The translations under genes were made by a program, and so were the position numbers. From the NCBI GenBank assembly GCA_038120765.1, contig JAYOMI010000007.1, forward strand, positions 4,720-68,719: a stretch of 64,000 nt of DNA, read 5' to 3'. The DNA is from CAXBCP01 sp038120765. GTDB lineage: Bacteria; Pseudomonadota; Alphaproteobacteria; MPNO01; UBA830. This document shows, one piece after another, positions 49,764 through 58,019 of the stretch. Within the stretch, counting starts at the first letter, position 1. Each line of letters begins with the position of its first letter. The notes under the pieces are model-generated. The model was not told the DNA's origin. It ran no database searches and was given only the letters and a program-made list of their open reading frames with translations.

Positions 49764-50360
49764 GTGACATCCGACCATATCCCTTTCGCCGCCGCCAAGC
49801 AGGCCCGGCGCGCAGAAGGCGCAAACCCCCCCCCGGCGGTTTACGCAGGCCGCCGCGAAATCGCGGGGGCCGCGCGGCCGCACCGCTTGGTCGCGGCATT
49901 TGCCGGAAAGCTGTCCGGAGCCGTGGTGTCGCTCTACTGGCCGATGCGCGACGAGGTTGACGTGCGCGACCTCATCGATGCGCTTGCCGCCGAGGGCGCG
50001 CGGACGGCCTTGCCGGTCATGTCGGGGCGGGACGCAGCGCTCGTGTTCCGCGAGTGGCGCACCGGCGATGCGCTGGCGCCGGGGACCTTCGGCGTCCACG
50101 AACCGGCCGCGGACGCCCGGATTCTTGTGCCCGACATCGTGGTGGCGCCGCTGCTTGCGTTCGATGCCGCCGGCAACCGCCTCGGCTATGGCGGGGGCTA
50201 TTACGACCGCTCGCTCCGCGCCCTGCGCGCGGGCGGCGACGTTGTTGCCGTCGGCGTCGGCTATGACGAACAGGAAATTTCATCCGTCCCGGGGCATACG
50301 GGCGACGAGATTCTCGATATGATTATCACCGACCGGCGCACTCTTCGCGTCGGCAAGTAA
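49764..50360 (+). CDS. 5-formyltetrahydrofolate cyclo-ligase
   Basis: The 198-residue enzyme converts 5-formyl-THF to 5,10-methenyl-THF. ATP/substrate motifs are VSLYWPMRDEVDVRDL, VPDIVVAPLLAFDAAGNRLGYGGGYYDR (given as a region, with the characteristic LGYGGGYYDR) and VGVGYDEQE. GTG 49764 is used, since upstream residues lie in the RNA region. It follows the 6S RNA gene as in other proteobacteria. The YmdB gene starts 14 bp downstream. Confidence 0.9.
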   Translation: MTSDHIPFAAAKQARRAEGANPPPAVYAGRREIAGAARPHRLVAAFAGKLSGAVVSLYWPMRDEVDVRDLIDALAAEGARTALPVMSGRDAALVFREWRTGDALAPGTFGVHEPAADARILVPDIVVAPLLAFDAAGNRLGYGGGYYDRSLRALRAGGDVVAVGVGYDEQEISSVPGHTGDEILDMIITDRRTLRVGK

Positions 50361-50374
50361 GGAAGTTATTATCT

Positions 50375-51199
50375 ATGCGTGTTCTGTTATGCGGCGATGT
50401 GGTCGGGCGGACCGGGCGCAAGGCCGTGGTCAAGTACGTCCCCATGCTGCGCGACCGCTACGGCCTCGATTTCGTGATCGTCAATGGCGAGAACGCGGCA
50501 GGCGGGTTCGGCATCACGCCGAAGATCTGCGACGAATTCTACGGCGTCGGCGTCGATGTGATCACCACGGGCAATCACGTCTGGGACCAGCGAGATATCA
50601 TTCCCCATTTCGACCGGGAGCCGCGGATTTTGCGGCCCGATAACTTCCCCGCCGGCACGCCGGGACGGGGGGTCGCCGAATTCAGGGACGCGCGCGGACG
50701 GCGCATCGTCGTGATGCACCTGATGGCGCGGCTGTTCATGGATCCGCTGGACGATCCGTTCGCGGCGATCACGGCGATGCTCAATACCTGGCGGCTCGGC
50801 GCGAATGCCGATGCCATCATTCTCGATTTCCACGGCGAGGCATCGAGCGAGAAAATGGCGATGGGTCATTTCGTTGACGGCAAGGTATCCGTGGTCGTCG
50901 GCACCCACACCCATGTGCCGACAGCGGATGCGCAGGTTTTCCCGGGCGGCACCGCCTACCAGACCGATCTCGGCATGTGCGGCGACTACGATTCCGTCAT
51001 CGGCATCCGCAAGGAAATCTCGGTCGAGCGCTTCGTGCGCAAGATGCCCACGGCACGGATGGAAGCGGCGGCGGAGGAAGCCACGTTGTGCGCCGTTCTG
51101 GTCGATATCGACGACGGCACCGGGCTGGCAACCGATATCCGCCCGATCCGTACCGGCGGTCGGTTGCGCGGGGAGATGCCGGAACAGGCCGTCTCCTGA
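50375..51199 (+). CDS. TIGR00282/YmdB-family metallophosphoesterase
   Basis: The 274-residue protein has the calcineurin-like start MRVLLCGDVVGRTGRKAV, then IVNGENAAGGFGIT, TTGNHVWDQRDI, DFHGEASSEKMAMG and VVGTHTHVPTAD, all metal-ligand segments of YmdB. YmdB enzymes act on 2',3'-cyclic nucleotides. An AAGGAAG ribosome-binding site lies upstream. Length is typical (about 265). Confidence 0.92.
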   Translation: MRVLLCGDVVGRTGRKAVVKYVPMLRDRYGLDFVIVNGENAAGGFGITPKICDEFYGVGVDVITTGNHVWDQRDIIPHFDREPRILRPDNFPAGTPGRGVAEFRDARGRRIVVMHLMARLFMDPLDDPFAAITAMLNTWRLGANADAIILDFHGEASSEKMAMGHFVDGKVSVVVGTHTHVPTADAQVFPGGTAYQTDLGMCGDYDSVIGIRKEISVERFVRKMPTARMEAAAEEATLCAVLVDIDDGTGLATDIRPIRTGGRLRGEMPEQAVS

Positions 51200-51222
51200 A
51201 CCGCCGCGGGTGACCGGCTGCG

Positions 51223-51996
51223 ATGCAGGGAATTTCCATCGTCACGCTGAACACCTGGAAGGGGGAGGGCGATTATCCCGCCCGGATGGCGACGACCATC
51301 GATCTGCTGGCAGGGCTTGATCCCGATATCGTGCTTTTGCAGGAAGTCTTTGCCGTGCCGTCGCGCGGGCTTTGTACCGCCGATACCCTGTCCGCCGCTC
51401 TCGGACTGCACTGTGCGTTTCATCCTGCGCGGAAGAAAATGCGGCCCTTTGAGGGCGGGGACGTGCTGTCGCAATCCGGGCTCGCCGTGCTGGCCAGGGC
51501 GGAAATTTTGTCGTCGTCGCCCGTCGCACTGCCGGACGATCCGCGCGACGGGGAGCGAATGGCACAAATTGTGCGGATTGGCGGCGCCGCGCCCGTGACC
51601 GTTCTCAACCTGCATCTGACGCATCTGCCGGATGCCGCGGCGCTGCGTCGGCAGCAACTGATCGCCGCCCTGTCGGCATTGCCGGACGGCATAAACGGGC
51701 CGGTCATTGCCGGCGGCGATTTCAACGATGCTGTCGACGATGGCTGGCTCGCCCCGGTCGCGGCGGCGCTGCCGGGACTGACGATCCGGAATGCCCGGCA
51801 TGACGTCCCAAATGCGCCCGCCACCCCGACGCTGGTCGATCCGCCGTCCGACGGCCGGCCGGGCTGTATCGATCATATTCTGACGGTTCGGGCCGCGGAA
51901 TCCGGGCCCGTCGGGACGCTGGAAACCGGTCACCATGGCGGTCGGGAGGTAAGCGACCACCGCGCGGTTCGGGCGGTTTTGTCCATCCCCGGCTGA
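51223..51996 (+). CDS. Endonuclease/exonuclease/phosphatase (EEP) family protein
   Basis: The 257-residue EEP-fold protein has VTLNTWKGEGDYPARM, LLQEVF (catalytic Glu), NLHLTHL, GGDFNDAVDDGWL (Asp/Asn) and a terminal SDHRAVRAVL (Asp-His). Family members cleave phosphodiesters in DNA, RNA or lipids, and the substrate here is unknown. It is 23 bp after the YmdB gene. There is no signal peptide, so it is probably cytoplasmic. Confidence 0.85.
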   Translation: MQGISIVTLNTWKGEGDYPARMATTIDLLAGLDPDIVLLQEVFAVPSRGLCTADTLSAALGLHCAFHPARKKMRPFEGGDVLSQSGLAVLARAEILSSSPVALPDDPRDGERMAQIVRIGGAAPVTVLNLHLTHLPDAAALRRQQLIAALSALPDGINGPVIAGGDFNDAVDDGWLAPVAAALPGLTIRNARHDVPNAPATPTLVDPPSDGRPGCIDHILTVRAAESGPVGTLETGHHGGREVSDHRAVRAVLSIPG

Positions 51997-52112
51997 TGGA
52001 GAGCGGATTCCCGTGTTTCATGAGAATTTTCGGCGATAGCCGTGCAATTCATTCGACGCCGGGGGGCTTCTCGCTGTATTGTCCCGCTTCATTGAATATG
52101 TGAGTTGTAGAT

Positions 52113-52325
52113 ATGTTCGGATCCAGCCGCGCCCGACGCCATGAAATTCCTGACGGACAGCTTTTCAGAGCGGTCGGCGGGGGCACATGGGAATATATCG
52201 GTCCGGCGCCCACGGTCGCGCCCGAACCCCACGCACGTCTCGTGCGTCCGGGCGATCCGCGCACCATCAAGATCATCTCGATGGATGCCCTGACCGATAC
52301 CAGCCTGTTCGAAAGGCTTTCCTGA
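52113..52325 (+). CDS. Small hypothetical protein
   Basis: The 70-residue ORF starts MFGSSRARRHEIPDGQLFRA, with GGGTWEYIGP and DPRTIKIISMDALTD further on. No known domain was recognised. It is soluble and mixed in charge. Codon use looks like that of its neighbours, and the third positions are GC-rich. It stands alone between the EEP gene and yebC, and may be a lineage-restricted gene. Confidence 0.55.
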   Translation: MFGSSRARRHEIPDGQLFRAVGGGTWEYIGPAPTVAPEPHARLVRPGDPRTIKIISMDALTDTSLFERLS

Positions 52326-52492
52326 GGCCACCCGTTCCCGACGGCTCTCTGCCCGCCCCATTCCTGCCACATTATCCCCCTATACCTTTTCACCGGCGCC
52401 CGAATCACGCGGAAATGTGGGGGTTCAGGGTCGCATTTGCACCAGATATGGTGTAATTTCGCGGCACTTTACGGGCATCTTACGGAGCGATC

Positions 52493-53239
52493 ATGGCGGG
52501 CCATTCCAAATTCAAGAATATCCAGTTCAGAAAAGGGGCGCAGGACGCGAAGCGCGCCAAGGTTTTTACCAAGCTGATCCGTGAACTGACAGTGGCGGCA
52601 AAAAGCGGCGATGACCCGGATGCGAATCCGCGTCTGCGCGCCGCGATCGCCGCGTCCAAAACCGCCAACATGGCGAAAGACACCATGGAACGCGCCATCG
52701 CGCGCGGCGCCGGCAACGAGGAAACCGAGCAGTACGAGGAAATCCGCTACGAAGGCTATGGTCCGAAAGGGGTCGCGGTGATCGTCGAGGCGCTGACCGA
52801 CAACCGCAACCGGACCGCCAGCGACGTGCGCGCCGCCTTTACCAAGCATGGCGGCAACCTCGGAGAGACCGGCAGCGTCAATTTTATGTTCGATCAGGTC
52901 GGCCAGATACTCTATCCGGCCGATATCGCGTCCGCCGATGAAGTTTTCGAAGCGGCTCTCGAGGCAGGCGCGCAGGACGTTCAGTCCAGCGAGGACGGTC
53001 ATGAGATCATTTGCGCGGTCACCGATTTCAACGAGGTGCGCGACGGACTGGAAGCGAAGTTCGGCGCCGCCGAATCCGCGGCTTTGTCCTGGAAACCGCA
53101 GAACACGATCGAACTCGATGCCGACAGCGCGGGCACGATGCTCAAGCTGATCGATGCGCTCGAAGACAATGACGACGTGCAGAACGTGTCCTCCAACTTC
53201 GAGATCGACGACGACGCTCTCGCAAAACTCGCCGGCTGA
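52493..53239 (+). CDS. yebC: YebC/PmpR-family transcriptional regulator
   Basis: The 248-residue protein begins MAGHSKFKNIQFRKGAQDAK and contains RGAGNEETEQYEEIRYEGYG and TEHGGNLG-like TKHGGNLGETG, all YebC signatures. YebC proteins affect transcription or ribosome stalling, including at polyproline. It precedes ruvC by 14 bp, a common arrangement. Confidence 0.95.
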   Translation: MAGHSKFKNIQFRKGAQDAKRAKVFTKLIRELTVAAKSGDDPDANPRLRAAIAASKTANMAKDTMERAIARGAGNEETEQYEEIRYEGYGPKGVAVIVEALTDNRNRTASDVRAAFTKHGGNLGETGSVNFMFDQVGQILYPADIASADEVFEAALEAGAQDVQSSEDGHEIICAVTDFNEVRDGLEAKFGAAESAALSWKPQNTIELDADSAGTMLKLIDALEDNDDVQNVSSNFEIDDDALAKLAG

Positions 53240-53253
53240 GGGAAATTCGCGGG

Positions 53254-53766
53254 ATGCGTATCAGGTTGATTGGTCTCGATCCCGGTTTGCGCCGCTCAGG
53301 CTGGGGCGTCATCGAGGTCGAGGGGAATAGCCTGGTTCACGTCGCGAGCGGCGCCGTTACCTCCGATGCCAAGGCACCCCTCGCAGATCGTCTGTCGCAG
53401 CTGTTCACGGCGCTGACCGACGTGATTGCGACCTACGAGCCGGCAGAAGCCGCCGTCGAGGAAACTTTCGTGAACAAGAATCCGGCCTCGACGCTGAAGC
53501 TCGGTCAGGCGCGCGGCGTGGTTATGCTGGCGCCGGCGCAGCGCGGCCTGCCGGTCGCCGAATATGCCGCCAACCTGATCAAGAAATCGCTTGTCGGCAC
53601 GGGCCATGCCGACAAGAACCAGGTGCAGGCCATGATCAATATCCTGCTGCCGGGCGCCAGGCCCGGAACGCCGGATGCGGCGGACGCGCTTGCCGTCGCC
53701 ATTTGTCATGCCCATCACCGGCGCGTGCATCCTCTCGGCCAATCCGCGTTGAGGCAGTCCGCATGA
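53254..53766 (+). CDS. ruvC: Holliday-junction resolvase RuvC
   Basis: This 170-residue endonuclease cuts four-way junctions in recombination. Catalytic acidic residues lie in RLIGLDPGLRRSGWGV (Asp), VEETFVNKNPAST (Glu) and TPDAADALAVAICHAHH (two Asp). It overlaps ruvA by 4 bp (ATGA), and ruvA overlaps ruvB by 4 bp, giving one operon. Confidence 0.95.
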   Translation: MRIRLIGLDPGLRRSGWGVIEVEGNSLVHVASGAVTSDAKAPLADRLSQLFTALTDVIATYEPAEAAVEETFVNKNPASTLKLGQARGVVMLAPAQRGLPVAEYAANLIKKSLVGTGHADKNQVQAMINILLPGARPGTPDAADALAVAICHAHHRRVHPLGQSALRQSA

Positions 53767-54374
53767 TCGCCAAGCTGACCGGCATTCTCGATTCCATCGG
53801 CGACGACTGGGCAGTGATCGATGTGGGCGGCGTCGGCTATCTGGTGTTCTGTTCGACGCGCACCCTGGCGCAGCTGCCCGGCACCGGCGAGGCCGTCTCC
53901 TTCGTGATCGAAACCCATATCCGCGAAGACCATATCCATCTCTACGGATTCCTCGACCAGGCCGAGCGCGAATGGTTCAGGCTGCTGACGACCGTACAGG
54001 GCGTCGGCGCAAGGGTCGGGCTCGGCATCCAGTCGGTGCTCGGGCCGAAGGAACTGACCGATGCGATCCTGTCCCAGGAGAAGGGCATGATCACCCGCGC
54101 CCCCGGGGTCGGCCCGAAGCTCGCCACACGGCTGCTGACGGAACTGAAAGACAAGGTCGGGGGGATTGCGTCCGCCGCGCCCGCGATGGCCGGCGCCGTT
54201 ACCGCCAACGATGCGGACCGCGCCGCAATGGAAGATGCTGTCTCCGCGCTTGTCAATCTCGGTTATCGTCGGGGAGATGCTTTCGGCGCTGTGAACGGCG
54301 CGATGCGCAGTATCGGCGAAAATGCCGGTGTTGAAGATCTGATCCGCGCCGGACTCAAGGAACTGACGGCATGA
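53763..54374 (+). CDS. ruvA: Holliday-junction DNA helicase RuvA
   Basis: This 203-residue protein binds the junction and loads RuvB. The N-terminal OB domain is MIAKLTGILDSIGDDWAVID, then TVQGVGARVGLGIQSVL with two helix-hairpin-helix motifs (GVGPKLATRLLTELK), and the C-terminal domain III (VSALVNLGYRRGDA) that contacts RuvB. ATG 53763 is the true start, and an earlier frame start is inside ruvC. Confidence 0.95.
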   Translation: MIAKLTGILDSIGDDWAVIDVGGVGYLVFCSTRTLAQLPGTGEAVSFVIETHIREDHIHLYGFLDQAEREWFRLLTTVQGVGARVGLGIQSVLGPKELTDAILSQEKGMITRAPGVGPKLATRLLTELKDKVGGIASAAPAMAGAVTANDADRAAMEDAVSALVNLGYRRGDAFGAVNGAMRSIGENAGVEDLIRAGLKELTA

Positions 54375-55417
54375 CCGACCCAAGACCCATCGCGCCGGCC
54401 TATGGCGAAGACGATCTCGGCGAAGGCCATGTCCGCCCGCAGCAGCTCGACGACTTTGTCGGGCAGCCCGCTTTGCGCCAGAACCTGCGCGTGTTCGTCG
54501 AGGCCGCGCGCGGCCGCGCCGAGGCGATGGATCATGTGCTGTTTCACGGCCCGCCCGGTCTCGGCAAAACCACGCTGGCGCAGATCGTCGCCCGCGAACT
54601 CGGTGTCGGCTTCCGGGCGACGTCCGGGCCGGTGATCGCGAAATCGGGCGACCTTGCCGCGATCCTGACCAATCTTGAACCGCGGGACGTTCTGTTCATC
54701 GACGAGATACACCGGCTCAATCCGGCGGTGGAGGAAATCCTCTATCCGGCGATGGAAGACGGGAAGCTCGATCTGATCATCGGCGAGGGTCCGTCGGCGC
54801 GCTCCGTGCAGATCGAACTGTCGCCATTCACACTGGTCGGCGCGACCACGCGTTCGGGCCTTCTGACGACGCCGCTGCGCGAACGGTTCGGCATTCCCCT
54901 GCGGCTTGAATTTTACAATATCGACGATCTGGTCAAGATCGTCCGGCGCTGCGCCGGTGTTCTCGGCGTTGCCGTCACCGCCGACGGGGCGACCGAGGTT
55001 GCAGCCCGTTCGCGCGGCACGCCGCGCGTCGCCGTGCGGCTACTGCGCCGGGTCCGCGATTTCGCCGGCGTTGCGGGCGCGGACGCGATAGATGCGAAGC
55101 TCGCCGACCACGCGCTCGGCCAGCTCGAAGTCGACAAGATCGGTCTCGATTCCATGGATCGCCGCTATCTTCTGTGCATTGCCGACAACTACGCCGGCGG
55201 ACCGGTCGGGGTCGATACGCTCGCCGCGGCGTTGTCCGAACAGCGCGATGCGATCGAGGACGTGATCGAGCCGTTCCTGCTCCAGTCCGGCCTGCTGCAG
55301 CGCACGCCGCGCGGCCGGATGCTGACGCTCAACGCCTATCGTCATCTCGGCGTAGCGGCCCCGAAGGGGCACGATTCTCAGATGGACCTGCTGTCCCGGG
55401 ATGGCGGCGATGAGTGA
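54371..55417 (+). CDS. ruvB: Holliday-junction branch-migration ATPase RuvB
   Basis: This 348-residue AAA+ motor has Walker A GPPGLGKTTLA at residues 60-70, Walker B LFIDEIHRL, sensor 1 GATTRSGLLTTPLRERFG, and a C-terminal winged-helix domain (GLLQRTPRGRMLT). The order ruvC-ruvA-ruvB with 4-bp overlaps is standard. The thioesterase gene starts inside its 3' end. Confidence 0.96.
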   Translation: MTDPRPIAPAYGEDDLGEGHVRPQQLDDFVGQPALRQNLRVFVEAARGRAEAMDHVLFHGPPGLGKTTLAQIVARELGVGFRATSGPVIAKSGDLAAILTNLEPRDVLFIDEIHRLNPAVEEILYPAMEDGKLDLIIGEGPSARSVQIELSPFTLVGATTRSGLLTTPLRERFGIPLRLEFYNIDDLVKIVRRCAGVLGVAVTADGATEVAARSRGTPRVAVRLLRRVRDFAGVAGADAIDAKLADHALGQLEVDKIGLDSMDRRYLLCIADNYAGGPVGVDTLAAALSEQRDAIEDVIEPFLLQSGLLQRTPRGRMLTLNAYRHLGVAAPKGHDSQMDLLSRDGGDE

Positions 55418-55838
55418 CATCAGCGTCGAGCACGTGTTCCCGATCCGGGTCTATTACGAGGACACCGATGCGGGCGGCGTGGTCTATCACAGCAACTATC
55501 TTCGCTTCGCCGAACGGGCGCGGACCGAACTGCTGCGCGATTTCGGCATCGACCATCAGAGCCTGCTGGCGGATTACGGGCTGGTTTTCGCCGTCCGCCG
55601 ATGCGAAGCCGAATATGTCCGTCCGGCGCATCTCGACAACGCGCTCGAGGTGCGCACCCGCTGCATCAGATCGGCGGCTGCGAGTTTCTGGCTCGAACAG
55701 CTGGTAGAGCGCAGCGGCGAGACCCTCGTCGAAATGAAGATACGGCTGGTCTGTCTGAAACCGGACGGCCGTCCGGCGCGTATTCCGGAAAACCTGCGCC
55801 TCGCGCTGGATCGCGCCGCCGCCCAAACGAAACATTAG
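55401..55838 (+). CDS. ybgC: Acyl-CoA thioesterase YbgC (Tol-Pal associated)
   Basis: The 145-residue hot-dog-fold thioesterase has the signature YYEDTDAGGVVYHSNYLRFAERAR (given as a region, catalytic Asp in EDTDAGG). It is the usual first gene of the tol-pal cluster. ATG 55410 (MSDISVEHV) is a good alternative start, and both overlap ruvB. tolQ starts 18 bp later. Confidence 0.92.
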   Translation: MAAMSDISVEHVFPIRVYYEDTDAGGVVYHSNYLRFAERARTELLRDFGIDHQSLLADYGLVFAVRRCEAEYVRPAHLDNALEVRTRCIRSAAASFWLEQLVERSGETLVEMKIRLVCLKPDGRPARIPENLRLALDRAAAQTKH

Positions 55839-55856
55839 GAAACGAACGGAAGCTCC

Positions 55857-56582
55857 ATGGAAACAACCGCCGTCCAGTCCGCCGCCCTCGCAGGGTCGGT
55901 CGTCCACGATATGTCGATCTGGGGCCTGTTCCTGCAGGCGGATTTCATCGTCAAGGCAGTGATGATCGGGCTTGTCCTCGCCTCTTTCTGGTGCTGGGCG
56001 ATTATTTTCGAGAAGATAATGCGGATGCGCCGCCTGCGCCGCCAGGCGAGCCAGTTCGAGGAAAGCTTCTGGTCCGGCGGGTCGCTGGACGATCTGTTCG
56101 ATCGTATCGGATCGCGTCCGGTCGATCCGATGTCGGCCGTGTTTTCGTCCGCGATGCGCGAATGGCGCCGGTCGACGTCACGGGGAGGCAAAGACAGCGA
56201 TCAGCATCACAGCCTGTCGGAGCGCATCGATCGCGTCATGCAGATCACGCTCAACCGGGAGCTCGAACAGCTTGAACGCTACATGACGTTTCTGGCCTCC
56301 GTCGGTTCGACCGCGCCGTTCATCGGCCTGTTCGGCACCGTCTGGGGGATCATGAACAGCTTCGCGGCCATCGCGGTCAGCAAGAACACGTCGCTCGCCG
56401 TCGTGGCCCCCGGTATCGCCGAGGCGCTCTTTGCGACCGCGCTCGGCCTGGTCGCCGCGATCCCGGCGGTCGTCGCCTATAACAAGCTGTCGACCGACCT
56501 GAACCGGTATGCAGGGCGGCTCGAAGCGTTCGCCGGCGAATTCGGTACCATCCTGTCGCGTCAGAGCGAGGACGAGGATTAG
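55857..56582 (+). CDS. tolQ: TolQ, proton-channel subunit of the Tol-Pal system
   Basis: The 241-residue inner-membrane protein has three helices: VKAVMIGLVLASFWCWAIIF, GSTAPFIGLFGTVWGIMNSF, and FATALGLVAAIPAVVAYNKL. The second and third contain the conserved TolQ/ExbB/MotA channel motifs. With TolR it energises TolA during outer-membrane invagination. tolR follows 3 bp later. Confidence 0.95.
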   Translation: METTAVQSAALAGSVVHDMSIWGLFLQADFIVKAVMIGLVLASFWCWAIIFEKIMRMRRLRRQASQFEESFWSGGSLDDLFDRIGSRPVDPMSAVFSSAMREWRRSTSRGGKDSDQHHSLSERIDRVMQITLNRELEQLERYMTFLASVGSTAPFIGLFGTVWGIMNSFAAIAVSKNTSLAVVAPGIAEALFATALGLVAAIPAVVAYNKLSTDLNRYAGRLEAFAGEFGTILSRQSEDED

Positions 56583-56585
56583 CCC

Positions 56586-57050
56586 ATGGCGATGATGTCC
56601 GGAAACGGCGGCCGCCGCGGCAGGCGGGGAGGACGGGGCGGATACGTGCCGATGTCCGAAATCAACGTGACGCCGATGGTCGATGTCATGCTGGTGCTGC
56701 TCGTGGTCTTCATGGTCTCGGCGCCGCTGATGACCGTTGGCGTGCCGGTCGACCTGCCGAAAACGGAAGCATCCCAGATGGTGGGGCAGGACGAGCCGCT
56801 GGTGGTCAGCGTCAATGCGAAGGGCGAGGTCTTCCTGCAGGAGACCAAAATCACCCTCGAACAGCTCGTACCGCGGCTGGTGGCGATTACGCAGAACAAG
56901 AAAGACACGCGCATTTTCGTGCGCGGCGACAAGGCCATCGCCTATGGGCAGGTGATGGAGGTTATGGGGACCGTGAATCTGGCGGGCTTTTCCCGCGTGG
57001 CGTTGCTGACCCAATTACCGACGGGGAACGGCGCCGGAGGGGCACAGTGA
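56586..57050 (+). CDS. tolR: TolR, ExbD-like subunit of the Tol-Pal system
   Basis: The 154-residue protein has a Gly/Arg-rich start, then SEINVTPMVDVMLVLLVVFMV with the channel Asp in MVDVM. A periplasmic domain follows, with GVPVDLPKTEA and ending GFSRVALLTQL. It forms the stator with TolQ. The tolA-like gene follows 3 bp later. Confidence 0.95.
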   Translation: MAMMSGNGGRRGRRGGRGGYVPMSEINVTPMVDVMLVLLVVFMVSAPLMTVGVPVDLPKTEASQMVGQDEPLVVSVNAKGEVFLQETKITLEQLVPRLVAITQNKKDTRIFVRGDKAIAYGQVMEVMGTVNLAGFSRVALLTQLPTGNGAGGAQ

Positions 57051-57053
57051 ACC

Positions 57054-58019
57054 ATGCGCTACGGTGCCATATTTTCCGGACTGCTCCATGTCGGCATACT
57101 GATCGCCGTGATTGTCGGCCTGCCCGGTATGCTGCGGTCAGACCGCCAGGTGGTGGTGCCGGTTTCGGTCGAGATCGTGTCGGTCGAGGATCTGTCGAAA
57201 CCGCCCGAGAAAAAGACGCCGCCCAGGCCGGCAGCGAAAAAGCCGCCGGCCGAAAAACCCGAGCCGCCGAAGACGGCGGAAAAGCCCCCGCCGCCGCCCA
57301 CACCGCGTCCCACCCCGCCGCCTGCGCCGAAGGTGGCCGAGGCGAAACCGGAGCCCGCGCCGCCGAAACCCGAGGCGAAACCCGAGGCGAAACCCGAGGT
57401 AAAACCCGAACCGGTGCCCAAGCCCGAGGCGAAACCGGAAGCCCCGCCTGTGCCGAAGCCAAAGGCCAAGCCGGCGCCGCCGAAAGAGCCCGAAACCCGG
57501 GTAGCGGCAAAAATGCCCCCGGCGCCGACGCCCAGGCGCAAGCCCGAACCGCCGAAGCCGAAGCCGGACGAATTCCAGTCCCTGCTGAAGAACCTCGACC
57601 TTCAGAAGCGGGCGGCCGAAAAGGCAAAGGCCGAAGCGCCGGCCAGGGTCGCAAAACAGGTGGAGGAGGCGCCCAAACGCTCCGCCCTCGAGGACCGGAG
57701 AATAGCGGCGGGCCTCGCACAGGCGATCAACCAGCAGATCACGCCCTGCTGGAAGATCCAGGCCGGGGCGAAGGATGCCGCCAATATGAGCGTGGCGGTC
57801 AATATACGGCTCAACCCGGACGGATCGCTGGGCGGCGTTCCCAGGATCGAGGACACCGCGCGGCTCGGACGCGATCCGTTTTTCCGCGCTGTCGCCGAGA
57901 GTGCGCTACGGGCCCTGCGGGATCCGGCCTGTATGCCGCTCCGGCTGCCATACGAGAATTACGATTTATGGAAAGCTATCATCTTCACGTTTGATCCCAA
58001 GGAAGCGCTTGGACAATGA
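57054..58019 (+). CDS. tolA: TolA-like cell-envelope integrity protein
   Basis: The 321-residue protein has an N-terminal membrane helix (GLLHVGILIAVIVGLPGML) and a Pro/Lys/Ala-rich linker at residues about 48-180 with repeats such as KPEAKPEAKPE. A C-terminal domain ends ALRDPACMPLRLPYENYDLWKAI (given as a region), TonB/TolA-like. The position between tolR and tolB identifies it. The stop overlaps tolB by 4 bp. The repeats make the DNA internally repetitive (57380-57450). Confidence 0.9.
   Translation: MRYGAIFSGLLHVGILIAVIVGLPGMLRSDRQVVVPVSVEIVSVEDLSKPPEKKTPPRPAAKKPPAEKPEPPKTAEKPPPPPTPRPTPPPAPKVAEAKPEPAPPKPEAKPEAKPEVKPEPVPKPEAKPEAPPVPKPKAKPAPPKEPETRVAAKMPPAPTPRRKPEPPKPKPDEFQSLLKNLDLQKRAAEKAKAEAPARVAKQVEEAPKRSALEDRRIAAGLAQAINQQITPCWKIQAGAKDAANMSVAVNIRLNPDGSLGGVPRIEDTARLGRDPFFRAVAESALRALRDPACMPLRLPYENYDLWKAIIFTFDPKEALGQ

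Noticed and set aside
57380..57450. Tandem short repeats suggesting a CRISPR or satellite.
   Set aside because: They are codon repeats (Lys-Pro-Glu-Ala) in the TolA-like linker, in frame and without spacers.
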